In this document: one piece after another, positions 1 to 6,028 of the stretch | Layout of the letters: the number at the start of each line of letters is the position of its first letter | How positions within the stretch are numbered: the stretch's first letter is position 1 | NCBI GenBank assembly: GCA_947651335.1 | Contig: CANSYV010000093.1 | Coordinates: 1 to 6,181 of the forward strand | Reading direction: 5' to 3' | Source of the DNA: an uncultured Lachnospiraceae bacterium | GTDB lineage: Bacteria; Bacillota; Clostridia; Lachnospirales; Lachnospiraceae | DNA: 6,181 bases | The notes under the pieces: model-generated | Databases searched by the model: none | What the model was told of the DNA's origin: nothing | Seen by the model: the letters and a program-made list of their open reading frames with translations, nothing else | Made by a program: the position numbers and the translations under genes

Positions 1-6
1 ACCCAT
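1..6 (-). CDS. 5' end of an unidentified gene leaving the left edge (partial, two codons)
   Basis: Only ATG GGT (Met-Gly) lies inside the window, so the product cannot be named. The call rests on context. On the minus strand an AAGGAGA Shine-Dalgarno sequence (12-18) sits 6 bases before the ATG, and a good promoter lies 46 bases further upstream, with a terminator behind that. The promoter is embedded in two palindromes, which would suit a regulated gene, possibly one starting with its own repressor; that is inference only. Confidence 0.65.
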
Positions 7-35
7 ATTTATCTCCTTTCTGAACCGCAATTATA

Positions 36-72
36 AGTATTTATATATACTATATTAGTATTTTTATATACT
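36..72. repeat. Tandem palindromic operator candidate, two AGTAT-N6-ATACT copies
   Basis: Copy one (36-51, AGTATTTATATATACT) and copy two (57-72, AGTATTTTTATATACT) match at 15 of 16 bases. Each is an inverted repeat with five-base arms, and they repeat at 21 bp, two helical turns, so both face the same side of the DNA. Copy two fills the space between the -35 and -10 boxes and copy one abuts the -10 box and covers the expected start site. This is typical geometry for repression by a dimeric winged-helix or HTH regulator. The regulator's identity cannot be told from the window. Confidence 0.6.
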
Positions 73-80
73 ATTGTCAA
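52..80 (-). promoter_or_regulatory. Sigma-A type promoter of the left-edge gene
   Basis: Read on the minus strand, a perfect TTGACA -35 box (75-80) is followed by a 17-base spacer and TAATAT as -10 box (52-57, four of six matches to consensus). Transcription should start near position 45, giving a leader of about 40 bases before the ATG at 6. The spacer and the start-site region are each filled by one copy of a palindromic repeat, listed separately. Confidence 0.75.
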
Positions 81-147
81 GAAGATTCTTACCAGATAAT
101 TAATACTTCAAAAATAGAATTTAGATATGTGCACCGCCGGACGCACG

Positions 148-193
148 AAAAAAAGAAACCGTATAGACGCTAAACTATACCGTTTCTTTTTTT
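148..193. terminator. Bidirectional rho-independent terminator after the dehydrogenase gene
   Basis: Arms of 19 bases (148-166 and 175-193) pair with a single C-C mismatch (160/181) around an 8-base loop. The outer part of the stem is seven A-T pairs, so a T7 run follows the inner stem on both strands. On the minus strand it lies about 50 bases after the dehydrogenase stop codon and insulates the left-edge gene. On the plus strand it would stop transcription entering from the left. No gene lies between 194 and 243. Confidence 0.85.
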
Positions 194-243
194 CCTCAAA
201 ATATTTTCTTAGATAATAGGATTACAAACGTAATTCCCCCGCC

Positions 244-1302
244 TTATTTTGCATCTTTATGAATCCGTATCACACCCTTAACAATATCCGCTTTATTATG
301 TATGCTGTAATCCATTCCATGCTGCACATCGTCCAGATCAAAGATATGAGTGGCAATTCCTTTCAAATTCACTTTACCTGATGCCACCGCGTCAATGGCC
401 ATGGGATAAATATTGCGGTAACGGAATACTGTCTTGAATGTGAGCTCCTTGTCCAGAGCAAGACTCAGGGGCATATTGGCCTCACCGCTTGCCGTGTAGC
501 CCACCAGCACAACTGTGGCCCCTTTCTTGGACATCTGTACCGTCTGCACCGTGGTAATCTGGGTGCCTGCAGTCTCAATAGACAGGTCACATCCTTTGCC
601 GTCTGTGAGTCTCAGCACTTCCGCCACCGCGTCTTTCTCTTTTCCGTTGATCACTCCGTCTGCTCCCAGCTCCATGGCTTTCTCCAGACGCTTCTCCATC
701 ACGTCCACCACATAAACCCTAGATACGCCCATAGCTTTCAGTGCCATCATACTCACCAGACCAATACAGCCTGCTCCCATTACTACTGCTGTCTGTCCTG
801 CCTGGGCGCCGCCCTGAATAGCCGCGTGGAATCCCACAGCCAGAGGCTCAATCAATGCCCCCTCCAGCGTGCTCACATTGTCAGGAAGACGGAAACACAG
901 ATTCGCTTCATGGGCAACGTATTCCTGGAATACTCCATCAATGGGCGGAGTGGCAAAAAACTCTACTTCAGGACATAGATTGTATTTACCGCCTTTACAG
1001 AACTCACAGTGTCCGCAGGTTTTTCCCGGCTCCAGCGCTACCCGGTCGCCTATTTTCAGATGTTTTACATTTTCGCCTACTTCCACCACGACCCCGCCAG
1101 GTTCGTGCCCAAGAACAAACGGCGGCTCCACCACATACGCGCCGATGGCCCCAGTCTCATAATAATGTAAATCCGAACCGCAGATCCCCACATAATCCAG
1201 TTTTACCAACACTTCATCTGCCGCCGGCGTGGGGATATCGCGTTCTTCAAATCCCATCTTTCCAATCCCCAGCATTACCGCAGTTTTCATTTTTCCTTCC
1301 AT
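244..1302 (-). CDS. Zinc-dependent NAD-linked polyol dehydrogenase (sorbitol/xylitol/L-iditol 2-dehydrogenase type)
   Basis: This 352-residue protein is a medium-chain dehydrogenase/reductase, a cytoplasmic enzyme that oxidises a polyol to its 2-ketose using NAD+. Catalytic zinc ligands are seen at Cys41 (GICGSDLHY), His66-Glu67 (GHEPGG) and Glu152 (IEPLAVG). Structural zinc cysteines are 96, 99, 102 and 110. The Rossmann motif GAGCIG is at 176-181, and Asp200 at the end of the second beta strand favours NAD+ over NADP+. FRYRNIYP (293-300) is characteristic of sorbitol dehydrogenases. The length is normal for the family. The start is set by AGGAGG (1312-1317), 9 bases upstream; the in-frame GTG at 1320 is rejected because it overlaps that site. 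A second ATG at 1290 (MKTAVML, 348 residues) is also possible. The true substrate cannot be read from sequence: xylitol, sorbitol and related polyols all fit. No sugar transporter or kinase is adjacent, so it appears monocistronic. Confidence 0.93.
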   Translation of the reverse strand: MEGKMKTAVMLGIGKMGFEERDIPTPAADEVLVKLDYVGICGSDLHYYETGAIGAYVVEPPFVLGHEPGGVVVEVGENVKHLKIGDRVALEPGKTCGHCEFCKGGKYNLCPEVEFFATPPIDGVFQEYVAHEANLCFRLPDNVSTLEGALIEPLAVGFHAAIQGGAQAGQTAVVMGAGCIGLVSMMALKAMGVSRVYVVDVMEKRLEKAMELGADGVINGKEKDAVAEVLRLTDGKGCDLSIETAGTQITTVQTVQMSKKGATVVLVGYTASGEANMPLSLALDKELTFKTVFRYRNIYPMAIDAVASGKVNLKGIATHIFDLDDVQHGMDYSIHNKADIVKGVIRIHKDAK

Positions 1303-1311
1303 TTTCCAAAT

Positions 1312-1317
1312 CCTCCT
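1312..1317 (-). promoter_or_regulatory. Ribosome binding site deciding the dehydrogenase start
   Basis: AGGAGG on the minus strand stands 9 bases before ATG 1302 and 21 bases before the alternative ATG 1290. The in-frame GTG at 1318-1320 directly abuts it and so cannot use it. A weaker GGAAGG just before ATG 1290 keeps the shorter start possible. Confidence 0.7.
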
Positions 1318-1333
1318 CACGCATTTATTCGAA

Positions 1334-1357
1334 ACTTTCTTAAACCTTTTATTTAAG
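1334..1357 (-). promoter_or_regulatory. Candidate response-regulator motif pair in the dehydrogenase leader
   Basis: On the minus strand CTTAAATAAA (1348-1357) and TTAAGAAAGT (1334-1343) lie 4 bases apart, just downstream of the -10 box. Both words recur, in the opposite order and directly adjacent, upstream of the response regulator (6064-6083). Placement downstream of the start site would favour repression or an effect in the leader RNA. Function is inferred from sharing only. Confidence 0.4.
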
Positions 1358-1364
1358 TAATTAT

Positions 1365-1393
1365 ATTATCCTACGAAAGTCACAAAAAGTCAA
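1365..1393 (-). promoter_or_regulatory. Promoter of the polyol dehydrogenase gene
   Basis: On the minus strand TTGACT (1388-1393) is followed by a 17-base spacer and GATAAT (1365-1370, five of six matches). The predicted start is near 1358, giving a leader of about 55 bases. The -35 box overlaps the left arm of the AACAAAATTTTGTT palindrome. The leader carries the two 10-base words also found upstream of the response regulator. Confidence 0.65.
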
Positions 1394-1405
1394 CAAAATT
1401 TTGTT
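1392..1405. repeat. Perfect 14-bp palindrome between divergent promoters
   Basis: AACAAAATTTTGTT is fully self-complementary. It overlaps the dehydrogenase -35 box by two bases and ends 14 bases before the -35 box of the divergent DUF554 promoter. A dimeric regulator bound here could affect both. It resembles no operator I can name with confidence, and an A/T-rich palindrome can arise by chance. Confidence 0.4.
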
Positions 1406-1419
1406 AAATTATATACCTC

Positions 1420-1448
1420 TTGACCGAAACCCTCAGAAAGCGTATTCT
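1420..1448 (+). promoter_or_regulatory. Promoter of the DUF554 gene
   Basis: TTGACC (1420-1425), a 17-base spacer and TATTCT (1443-1448) form a fair sigma-A type promoter. Transcription would begin near 1455, giving a leader of about 45 bases that ends in AGGAGG (1485-1490), 10 bases before the ATG at 1501. Confidence 0.6.
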
Positions 1449-1500
1449 ATAAATTGAGCATCAAGAGTTCAAAACATTTTTCACAGGAGGAATCGACTAT

Positions 1501-2181
1501 ATGATAGGAACTTTTGTCAATACAGGCACCATACTCGCTGGCAGCCTGATCGGAAGTATCATCAGAAAAGGAATCAAAGAAAAATATCAGAACGCCCTTT
1601 ATAACGCCATGGGTCTGGCAGCCGCGGTTCTGGGAATCAATGCTGTGACAGGAAACCTCCCCGACAGCCAGTACCCGGTGCTCTTTATCCTAAGCCTGGC
1701 AGCCGGAAGTCTCCTGGGCACCATGGCTGACCTGGATGGACGCTTCCAGAGCTTTGTGGGAAAGTTTTCCAGCTCCAATCTGGGACAGGGGCTCTCCACG
1801 GGAATTCTCCTCTACTGCATCGGCACGCTGTCCATTCTGGGCCCTATCCAAAGCGCCATCAACCATGATCATACATACTTATTTACCAACGCCACCCTGG
1901 ACTTTGTCACTTCCATGGTGCTGGCTTCCACCTACGGTATAGGAATGGCGCTGGCCGCAGTGGTTTTGTTTCTGTGGCAGGGGAGCATCTATCTGTCTGC
2001 CGGGCTGCTCTCAGGCTTCATATCCCCGGAGCTTATGTCAGAAATATCCATTGTGGGTGGTGTCCTGATTTTCAGCTCCGGGCTGTCCATACTGGGTATC
2101 AAAGACTGCAAGGCGCTGAATATGCTCCCCAGCCTGCTGGTGCCTGTTTTATGGTTTATATTGAAGAACTTTCTTCCGTAA
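1501..2181 (+). CDS. DUF554 family multi-pass membrane protein (YqgA/YdfK-like)
   Basis: This 226-residue protein is strongly hydrophobic with about seven to eight membrane-spanning segments (roughly residues 3-22, 33-50, 57-76, 97-115, 135-155, 157-178, 183-201 and 207-224). It matches the DUF554 family in its N-terminal glycine-rich helix (FVNTGTILAGSLIGSIIRKG), YCIGTLSILGPIQSAI (105-120), DFVTSMVLASTYGIGMALA (134-152) and the final GGVLIFSSGLSILGIKD. Length is usual for the family. The family has no firmly established biochemical role; it is thought to be a channel or transport-like inner-membrane protein. The start is clear: AGGAGG at 1485-1490 with a 10-base spacing. It is transcribed alone, from its own promoter to the terminator at 2185. 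It is divergent from the dehydrogenase and convergent with the small gene, so neighbours give no functional clue. Confidence 0.9.
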   Translation: MIGTFVNTGTILAGSLIGSIIRKGIKEKYQNALYNAMGLAAAVLGINAVTGNLPDSQYPVLFILSLAAGSLLGTMADLDGRFQSFVGKFSSSNLGQGLSTGILLYCIGTLSILGPIQSAINHDHTYLFTNATLDFVTSMVLASTYGIGMALAAVVLFLWQGSIYLSAGLLSGFISPELMSEISIVGGVLIFSSGLSILGIKDCKALNMLPSLLVPVLWFILKNFLP

Positions 2182-2184
2182 AAT

Positions 2185-2214
2185 GAGGGGCGGTGGCAAG
2201 CCCGCCCTCCTTTT
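2185..2214. terminator. Terminator shared by the convergent DUF554 and small-protein genes
   Basis: A GC-rich stem GGGCGG (2188-2193) pairs with CCGCCC (2202-2207) around the loop TGGCAAGC. It extends by A-T and G-C pairs (2186/2208, 2185/2209) if G2187 is bulged. On the plus strand TTTT (2211-2214) follows, and the stem begins 4 bases after the DUF554 stop codon. On the minus strand the stem is followed by ATTTTA, so it also ends the small gene. The T runs are short, so termination may be incomplete. Confidence 0.7.
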
Positions 2215-2227
2215 GCTTCTACCTGAT

Positions 2228-2371
2228 TTACTCAGCCTTTTCTGTCTCTATTTTCGGAAATTTAATACCTAAAATATCAGCTAACGCTTTCAGAGCTTCC
2301 TCTTCCGTGCTGCCTTTTTCCGCTTCACGGTTTAGAAATCTTTGCATTTCTTCTTTGGTCATACTTTCCAT
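2228..2371 (-). CDS. Small hypothetical protein, 47 residues
   Basis: I do not recognise this protein. It is charged and probably alpha-helical: residues 4-18 (MTKEEMQRFLNREAE) and 21-34 (STEEEALKALADIL) look like two amphipathic helices, followed by GIKFPK and an acidic tail. There is no signal peptide, membrane segment, cysteine pair or metal motif, so it should be cytoplasmic. The case for a real gene is a promoter with extended -10 (2430-2458), a full AGGAGG site (2376-2381) and a terminator 14 bases after the TAA. The ATG at 2371 is only 4 bases from AGGAGG, while the next in-frame ATG (2362, 44 residues) is 13 bases away, so the start is uncertain. An upstream in-frame start at 2425 is rejected as it lacks a ribosome site. 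It lies downstream of the histidine kinase on the same strand with no terminator visible between, so it may be a late gene of that operon. Confidence 0.65.
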   Translation of the reverse strand: MESMTKEEMQRFLNREAEKGSTEEEALKALADILGIKFPKIETEKAE

Positions 2372-2375
2372 AATA

Positions 2376-2381
2376 CCTCCT
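2376..2381 (-). promoter_or_regulatory. Ribosome binding site with unusually short spacing
   Basis: AGGAGG on the minus strand ends only 4 bases before ATG 2371 and 13 bases before ATG 2362. Neither gap is ideal. The nearer start is preferred, but initiation at either is possible. Confidence 0.55.
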
Positions 2382-2429
2382 CTCCCGCTTGCCCGGTTAT
2401 TGTCTTTCGGTTTCCCTATTGACAATTAT

Positions 2430-2458
2430 ATAATATCACATTGCATCTTATTCATCAA
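2430..2458 (-). promoter_or_regulatory. Extended -10 promoter of the small-protein gene
   Basis: On the minus strand TTGATG (2453-2458) is followed by exactly 17 bases and TATTAT (2430-2435), with TG one base before the -10 box (2437-2438), an extended -10. Transcription would begin near 2423, about 50 bases before the ATG at 2371. Confidence 0.6.
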
Positions 2459-2595
2459 TATCAAAGCATCTCATTGTATATGTTTTTGCCGCTCACTATA
2501 CGCCATTTTCTTCGCTTTCATCTATAAACAGTATACCAAATTTTATATTAGTCCGCTACATATAAAAGGATTGATTTTCCCGATCTAAGGCTGCC
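2459..2595. other. AT-rich gap after the histidine kinase gene, no terminator seen
   Basis: This stretch lies between the kinase stop codon and the small-gene promoter. I find no hairpin followed by a T run on the minus strand. The imperfect repeat CTGAGGC/GCCTTAG spanning the stop codon has a one-base loop and no T tract. Several tiny reading frames occur but none has a ribosome site. Confidence 0.5.
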
Positions 2596-5271
2596 TCAGC
2601 TTCCAGTCCGCTCACGAACAGGGAAGGAAAGCTGGACTTTGAACAAATCCCCATCCAAGAACAGCTGGAATTCTCCTGACTGCAGTTCTGTCAGGCTTCT
2701 GGCGATGGATAAGCCCAGCCCGCTCCCCTGGGTATTTCTGGAACTGTCCCCCCGCACAAAGCGTTCTGTCAGCTCCTCCGGCGAAATGTCCAGAGGCTGT
2801 TCAGAGATGTTTTTCATGGTAAACACAGCCTGCAGAGCGTGGAGGGACAGGTCCACATAGACTCTGGTGTGGGGCATTGCGTATTTTGCCGCATTTTGAT
2901 AGATATTCTCCAGAATGCGCCACATACGCCGGCCGTCTGCCCAAACCATCACCGTATCTTCAGGGAGCCGCAGCTTCAGAGACAGATTTCTCTCCTCAAA
3001 CTTTTCCTGAAATTCCCCATTTACCTGGAGAACCATCTCCACCAGATCCAGCTCATCATACTGGAGGGCCAGATTGCCGGTGCTGGCCTTTGACGCCTCC
3101 ACCACATCCTCTGTGAGATTTTTCAACTGCTGGGACTTCTTATCCAATATATCCAGATACTCCTGCACATGTTCTCCAGGAAGATGCTCCCGTTTTAACA
3201 AATCCACGTAATTGACAATGGAAGTCAGCGGCGTCTTAATATCATGGGATACATTGGTAATCAGCTCCGTTTTCATCCGTTCACTTCTCACGCTTTTCTC
3301 CACCGCCTGGTCCAGGCCCTCTCCCACACGGTTAATATCCTGAGCCATCATTTTACGGTCAAGGGTCAGTCCCTTCAGGGGAATCTGATACCCAATATCC
3401 CCATCGGCAATTTTCCCAATGCCTTTTTGAATCCTGGCATACTCCACAGACACTTTCCCGATCCAGCCAATCCCGGCCGCCCCTGTTAAAATCAGGAAAA
3501 ACAGGAAAACCTGCCCGCCATACATACAGCTTGCCACTGCCACACTCAGCAGCAGCTGGATCACCAAAAAACCTCCCAGCATCACCGCTTTCTTCGGTAT
3601 CACCTTCAGGGCAAGAAATCCCCGTTTTCCCTGGCAAAGCATCAGATACAGCAGGCTGTTCTTCCACAATATCCCAGCCTTCCATCTGCGCACCAGACTC
3701 AGGTACCCCCACAGGAGCAGCAGCGCCGTCAGGCTGAAGCTCAGAAGAACCAGAGCAGTATAAAGCATCATCTGTGCCCGGGTAACCCCGCCGCCTCCCC
3801 ATTGAGAATCCAGGTACTCCTGGAATACGGACGGCTGGATAATCCCGCTCTCCAGCACCCACGCCAGAAGAAGGGCCCACACCAAAAAGACCAGCAGCGC
3901 CCCGGCTTCTGTCTTCCATTTATCAAAAAAATTCAATGTCACGCCGTTCTTTTTCCTGCTGTGTCCCGCAGACCAGGTGAGCCATACCAGTGCCGCAAGC
4001 CCAATCACAACACAGGCTGCACATCCGCCAGCGGCCTTTCGCAGAACTCCCCTGTAGATCTGAAAGTTTTCTCTTTGTTCAGACACCCAGTCCTGAACCG
4101 GCAGTGACATGTCCACAGCTGCTGCAAACACATAGTTCTTGTTTTGACTGCGGTATGCTTCGCCGGAAGGATACTCCACCATATCCCGCCACTGGTCTTC
4201 ACGGGCCGCAATATTGTTGCTGTCGTAATTGGTTCCGGCAGCCCCCTTTGACAGCCACAGATAACTGCCCATCTGTTTCATCTGTTCCAGGCTGTCCTCC
4301 CAGGTTTTAAACTTTCTAAACTGGCTTTTATTGGAAAATGCCTGTTTCTGCTCCAAATCCACATACAAATAACTCACATTGGTGTCCTGCATCCGCTCAT
4401 ACTTTTGTTCCTCCATGAGCTCTGCACTCTCCGCAATCCGCGTCACAGCAGTTCCCACAGCCGCAAAAGCCTCAGAAAGTTTCCATTGTTTCTCATTTAC
4501 CATCTCCAGCAGAGAGTCCGCTCCCTGTGGATGATAGCGTTCCTCCAGACAGTTTCCCTGATAAATCCAGAAATCAGTAATCACACGATTGCCATCTTTG
4601 TCCACAACTGCTTCCAGATTCCCGGATACTCCCTCCGCGTAGAGGCCGTCGTCTGCCTCCGCCTCATAAGCCTGTTCTTCCCAGACGGTATCTGCGCTGT
4701 ATTCCTCCACATAGGCCTCTTCCAGGCTGGCTTCCTGGTCATACATTCTCTCCCAGTTTCTGAAAATCTGGTCCAAATCAGTGCCAGCCTGCCCATTTTC
4801 TTTCCACACAGCCCTGAGAGACCCATCTTCAAACGCCCTGCGAAAATCATCCAGATAGAAATAGGATCTGCCGCCTCCGTCTGCCTTTTTGCAGACCACA
4901 ATAGCCTTTCCCCCGTCATCCGAAATATTTTCGCTCCAGTCCATCAGATCTCCCAGGTTGTATTTAAGCCCCTCCACCGAATAATCGGTGAACTGGCCAA
5001 TATCCACAGACGCGTCCCGGTTCAGCTCCCCATCCTCTTTAAACATCCACTGATTCGTGTAAACATCCATTTCCTGGCCAGCTCTCCACATAAGCTCACT
5101 GTTGTAAGTACTGCTCTCCCAAAAGTCCTGTCCGCCCAACAATAAATCCTGGGGCTGCACAGAGGGAACTGACACCATCCACAGCACGCTTAGGACAAAT
5201 CCTCCCGCCGCCAGACATGCCAGAACAATACCCACAGCCTTCCCAATTCCAGATTCCAACCATTTCTTCAT
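2596..5271 (-). CDS. Large membrane sensor histidine kinase with six predicted membrane segments
   Basis: This 891-residue protein is the sensor of a two-component system. Membrane segment 1 is at about 11-33. A hydrophilic, acidic region (34-411) lies outside the membrane and matches no sensor domain I recognise. Segments 2-6 lie near 412-433, 456-473, 503-526, 563-583 and 586-606; the loops at 434-455 and 527-562 are basic, as expected inside the cell. A HAMP-like linker (608-665) leads to the HisKA domain with phospho-accepting His676 in NVSHDIKTPLT. The ATPase domain has an N box (N789, N793), an F box (ERFVRGDSS, 836-844) and a GSGLGL G2 box (849-854). The usual G1 DxGxG is replaced by KNIS (820-823), a known variant. 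The start is set by AGGAGG overlapping the regulator's stop codon, 8 bases before the ATG; an earlier start at 5322 lies inside the regulator and is rejected. The signal sensed is unknown. Its partner is the upstream regulator gene. Confidence 0.92.
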   Translation of the reverse strand: MKKWLESGIGKAVGIVLACLAAGGFVLSVLWMVSVPSVQPQDLLLGGQDFWESSTYNSELMWRAGQEMDVYTNQWMFKEDGELNRDASVDIGQFTDYSVEGLKYNLGDLMDWSENISDDGGKAIVVCKKADGGGRSYFYLDDFRRAFEDGSLRAVWKENGQAGTDLDQIFRNWERMYDQEASLEEAYVEEYSADTVWEEQAYEAEADDGLYAEGVSGNLEAVVDKDGNRVITDFWIYQGNCLEERYHPQGADSLLEMVNEKQWKLSEAFAAVGTAVTRIAESAELMEEQKYERMQDTNVSYLYVDLEQKQAFSNKSQFRKFKTWEDSLEQMKQMGSYLWLSKGAAGTNYDSNNIAAREDQWRDMVEYPSGEAYRSQNKNYVFAAAVDMSLPVQDWVSEQRENFQIYRGVLRKAAGGCAACVVIGLAALVWLTWSAGHSRKKNGVTLNFFDKWKTEAGALLVFLVWALLLAWVLESGIIQPSVFQEYLDSQWGGGGVTRAQMMLYTALVLLSFSLTALLLLWGYLSLVRRWKAGILWKNSLLYLMLCQGKRGFLALKVIPKKAVMLGGFLVIQLLLSVAVASCMYGGQVFLFFLILTGAAGIGWIGKVSVEYARIQKGIGKIADGDIGYQIPLKGLTLDRKMMAQDINRVGEGLDQAVEKSVRSERMKTELITNVSHDIKTPLTSIVNYVDLLKREHLPGEHVQEYLDILDKKSQQLKNLTEDVVEASKASTGNLALQYDELDLVEMVLQVNGEFQEKFEERNLSLKLRLPEDTVMVWADGRRMWRILENIYQNAAKYAMPHTRVYVDLSLHALQAVFTMKNISEQPLDISPEELTERFVRGDSSRNTQGSGLGLSIARSLTELQSGEFQLFLDGDLFKVQLSFPVRERTGS

Positions 5272-5279
5272 CTCTCTTG

Positions 5280-5286
5280 CCTCCTT
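5280..5286 (-). promoter_or_regulatory. Ribosome binding site overlapping the response-regulator stop codon
   Basis: Minus-strand AAGGAGG shares two bases with the TAA of the response regulator (5285-5287) and precedes the kinase ATG (5271) by 8 bases. This fixes the kinase start and suggests translational coupling, keeping kinase and regulator levels linked. Confidence 0.8.
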
Positions 5287-5980
5287 ACAAAACTTCCATT
5301 TTATAACCCACTCCCCAGACAACCTTCAGATACCGTGGTTCCCTGGGGTTAATCTCAATCTTTTCGCGGATATGGCGGATATGTACTGCCACTGTGCTCT
5401 CCGCGCCGATGGCATCTTCCTTCCAGATATACTCATATATCTGCGAAGTGGAAAACACCCGCCCCTTATTTTTAATCAGCAGCAAAAGAATCTGATACTC
5501 AATGGGCGTCATGCGGATCATCTGCCCGTCCAGAGTAACCTCCTTTCTCTCATCGTCCACCACCAGGCCTCCTGTCTCATATATGCCGATTCTTCCCAGC
5601 TCCGGGCTTGCCCCCAGTCTGGTATACCGGCGCAGCTGCGACTTCACCCGCGCTACCAGCTCCAGCGGATTAAAAGGTTTGGTCAGATAATCGTCCGCGC
5701 CGATATTCAGCCCCAGGATCTTATCCGCATCCTCCGACTTGGCAGACAAAATAATGATAGGCACTGCATTTTGCTCCCGAATCTTCAGCGTGGCACGTAT
5801 TCCGTCCAGCCGTGGCATCATAATGTCCATGATAATCAGCTGTACCTTCTTCTCCTGCAGGACTTTCAGTGCTTCCAGACCGTCATGGGCCTGATACACC
5901 TCATATCCTTCCTGGGAAAGATAGATCTCGATGGCCTGCACAATCTCCTGGTCATCGTCACACACCAGAATTCCTTCCAT
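5285..5980 (-). CDS. OmpR/PhoB-family response regulator (receiver plus winged helix)
   Basis: This 231-residue cytoplasmic DNA-binding regulator is the expected phosphorylation partner of the following kinase. The receiver domain (about 1-118) has the acidic pocket Asp8-Asp9, phospho-accepting Asp52 (MDIMMP), switch residues Ser79 and Tyr98, and conserved Lys101 in the TKPF motif. The C-terminal winged helix spans about 130-230. It contains MTPIEYQILLLL (157-168), RVFSTSQIYEYIW (174-186), recognition helix STVAVHIRHIREKI (195-208) and the family-typical ending VWGVGYK (221-227). Length is normal. The start at 5980 is chosen because GGGGAG lies 6 bases upstream; an in-frame ATG at 6055 would add 25 residues with no ribosome site and no family counterpart. 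It is first in an operon with the kinase, 13 bases apart. Tandem repeats upstream (6063-6084) suggest autoregulation. Confidence 0.94.
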   Translation of the reverse strand: MEGILVCDDDQEIVQAIEIYLSQEGYEVYQAHDGLEALKVLQEKKVQLIIMDIMMPRLDGIRATLKIREQNAVPIIILSAKSEDADKILGLNIGADDYLTKPFNPLELVARVKSQLRRYTRLGASPELGRIGIYETGGLVVDDERKEVTLDGQMIRMTPIEYQILLLLIKNKGRVFSTSQIYEYIWKEDAIGAESTVAVHIRHIREKIEINPREPRYLKVVWGVGYKMEVL

Positions 5981-6028
5981 AACAAGCTCCCCCTCTCTGT
6001 CGCTGTCTTTCTGATTGTTTCCGCATTC

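Noticed and set aside
131..147. GC-rich GTGC...GCAC inverted repeat in AT-rich surroundings
   Set aside because: The arms are only four bases with a ten-base loop and there is no T run; it is too weak to call, though its base composition stands out.
1392..1417. Possible Rex (redox repressor) site near the dehydrogenase promoter
   Set aside because: TTGTTAA is present at 1401-1407, but the required TTAACAA arm after a four-base gap is missing; the symmetric part faces the wrong way.
2419..2424. Perfect TTGACA on the plus strand
   Set aside because: No acceptable -10 box lies 16-18 bases downstream and no plus-strand gene follows; the kinase gene ahead is on the opposite strand.
2471..2521. 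Tiny minus-strand frame (MKAKKMAYSERQKHIQ) between the kinase and the small gene
   Set aside because: It has 16 codons, no ribosome binding site and no known match; it could be a leader or a decayed remnant but nothing supports either.
4405..5145. Plus-strand open frame of 246 codons opposite the histidine kinase
   Set aside because: It runs antisense within a well-supported kinase gene, has no ribosome binding site and no recognisable protein features.
5272..5322. Upstream start of the histidine kinase inside the response-regulator gene
   Set aside because: The ATG at 5271 has AAGGAGG 8 bases upstream and begins directly before the first membrane helix; the earlier start has no such site.
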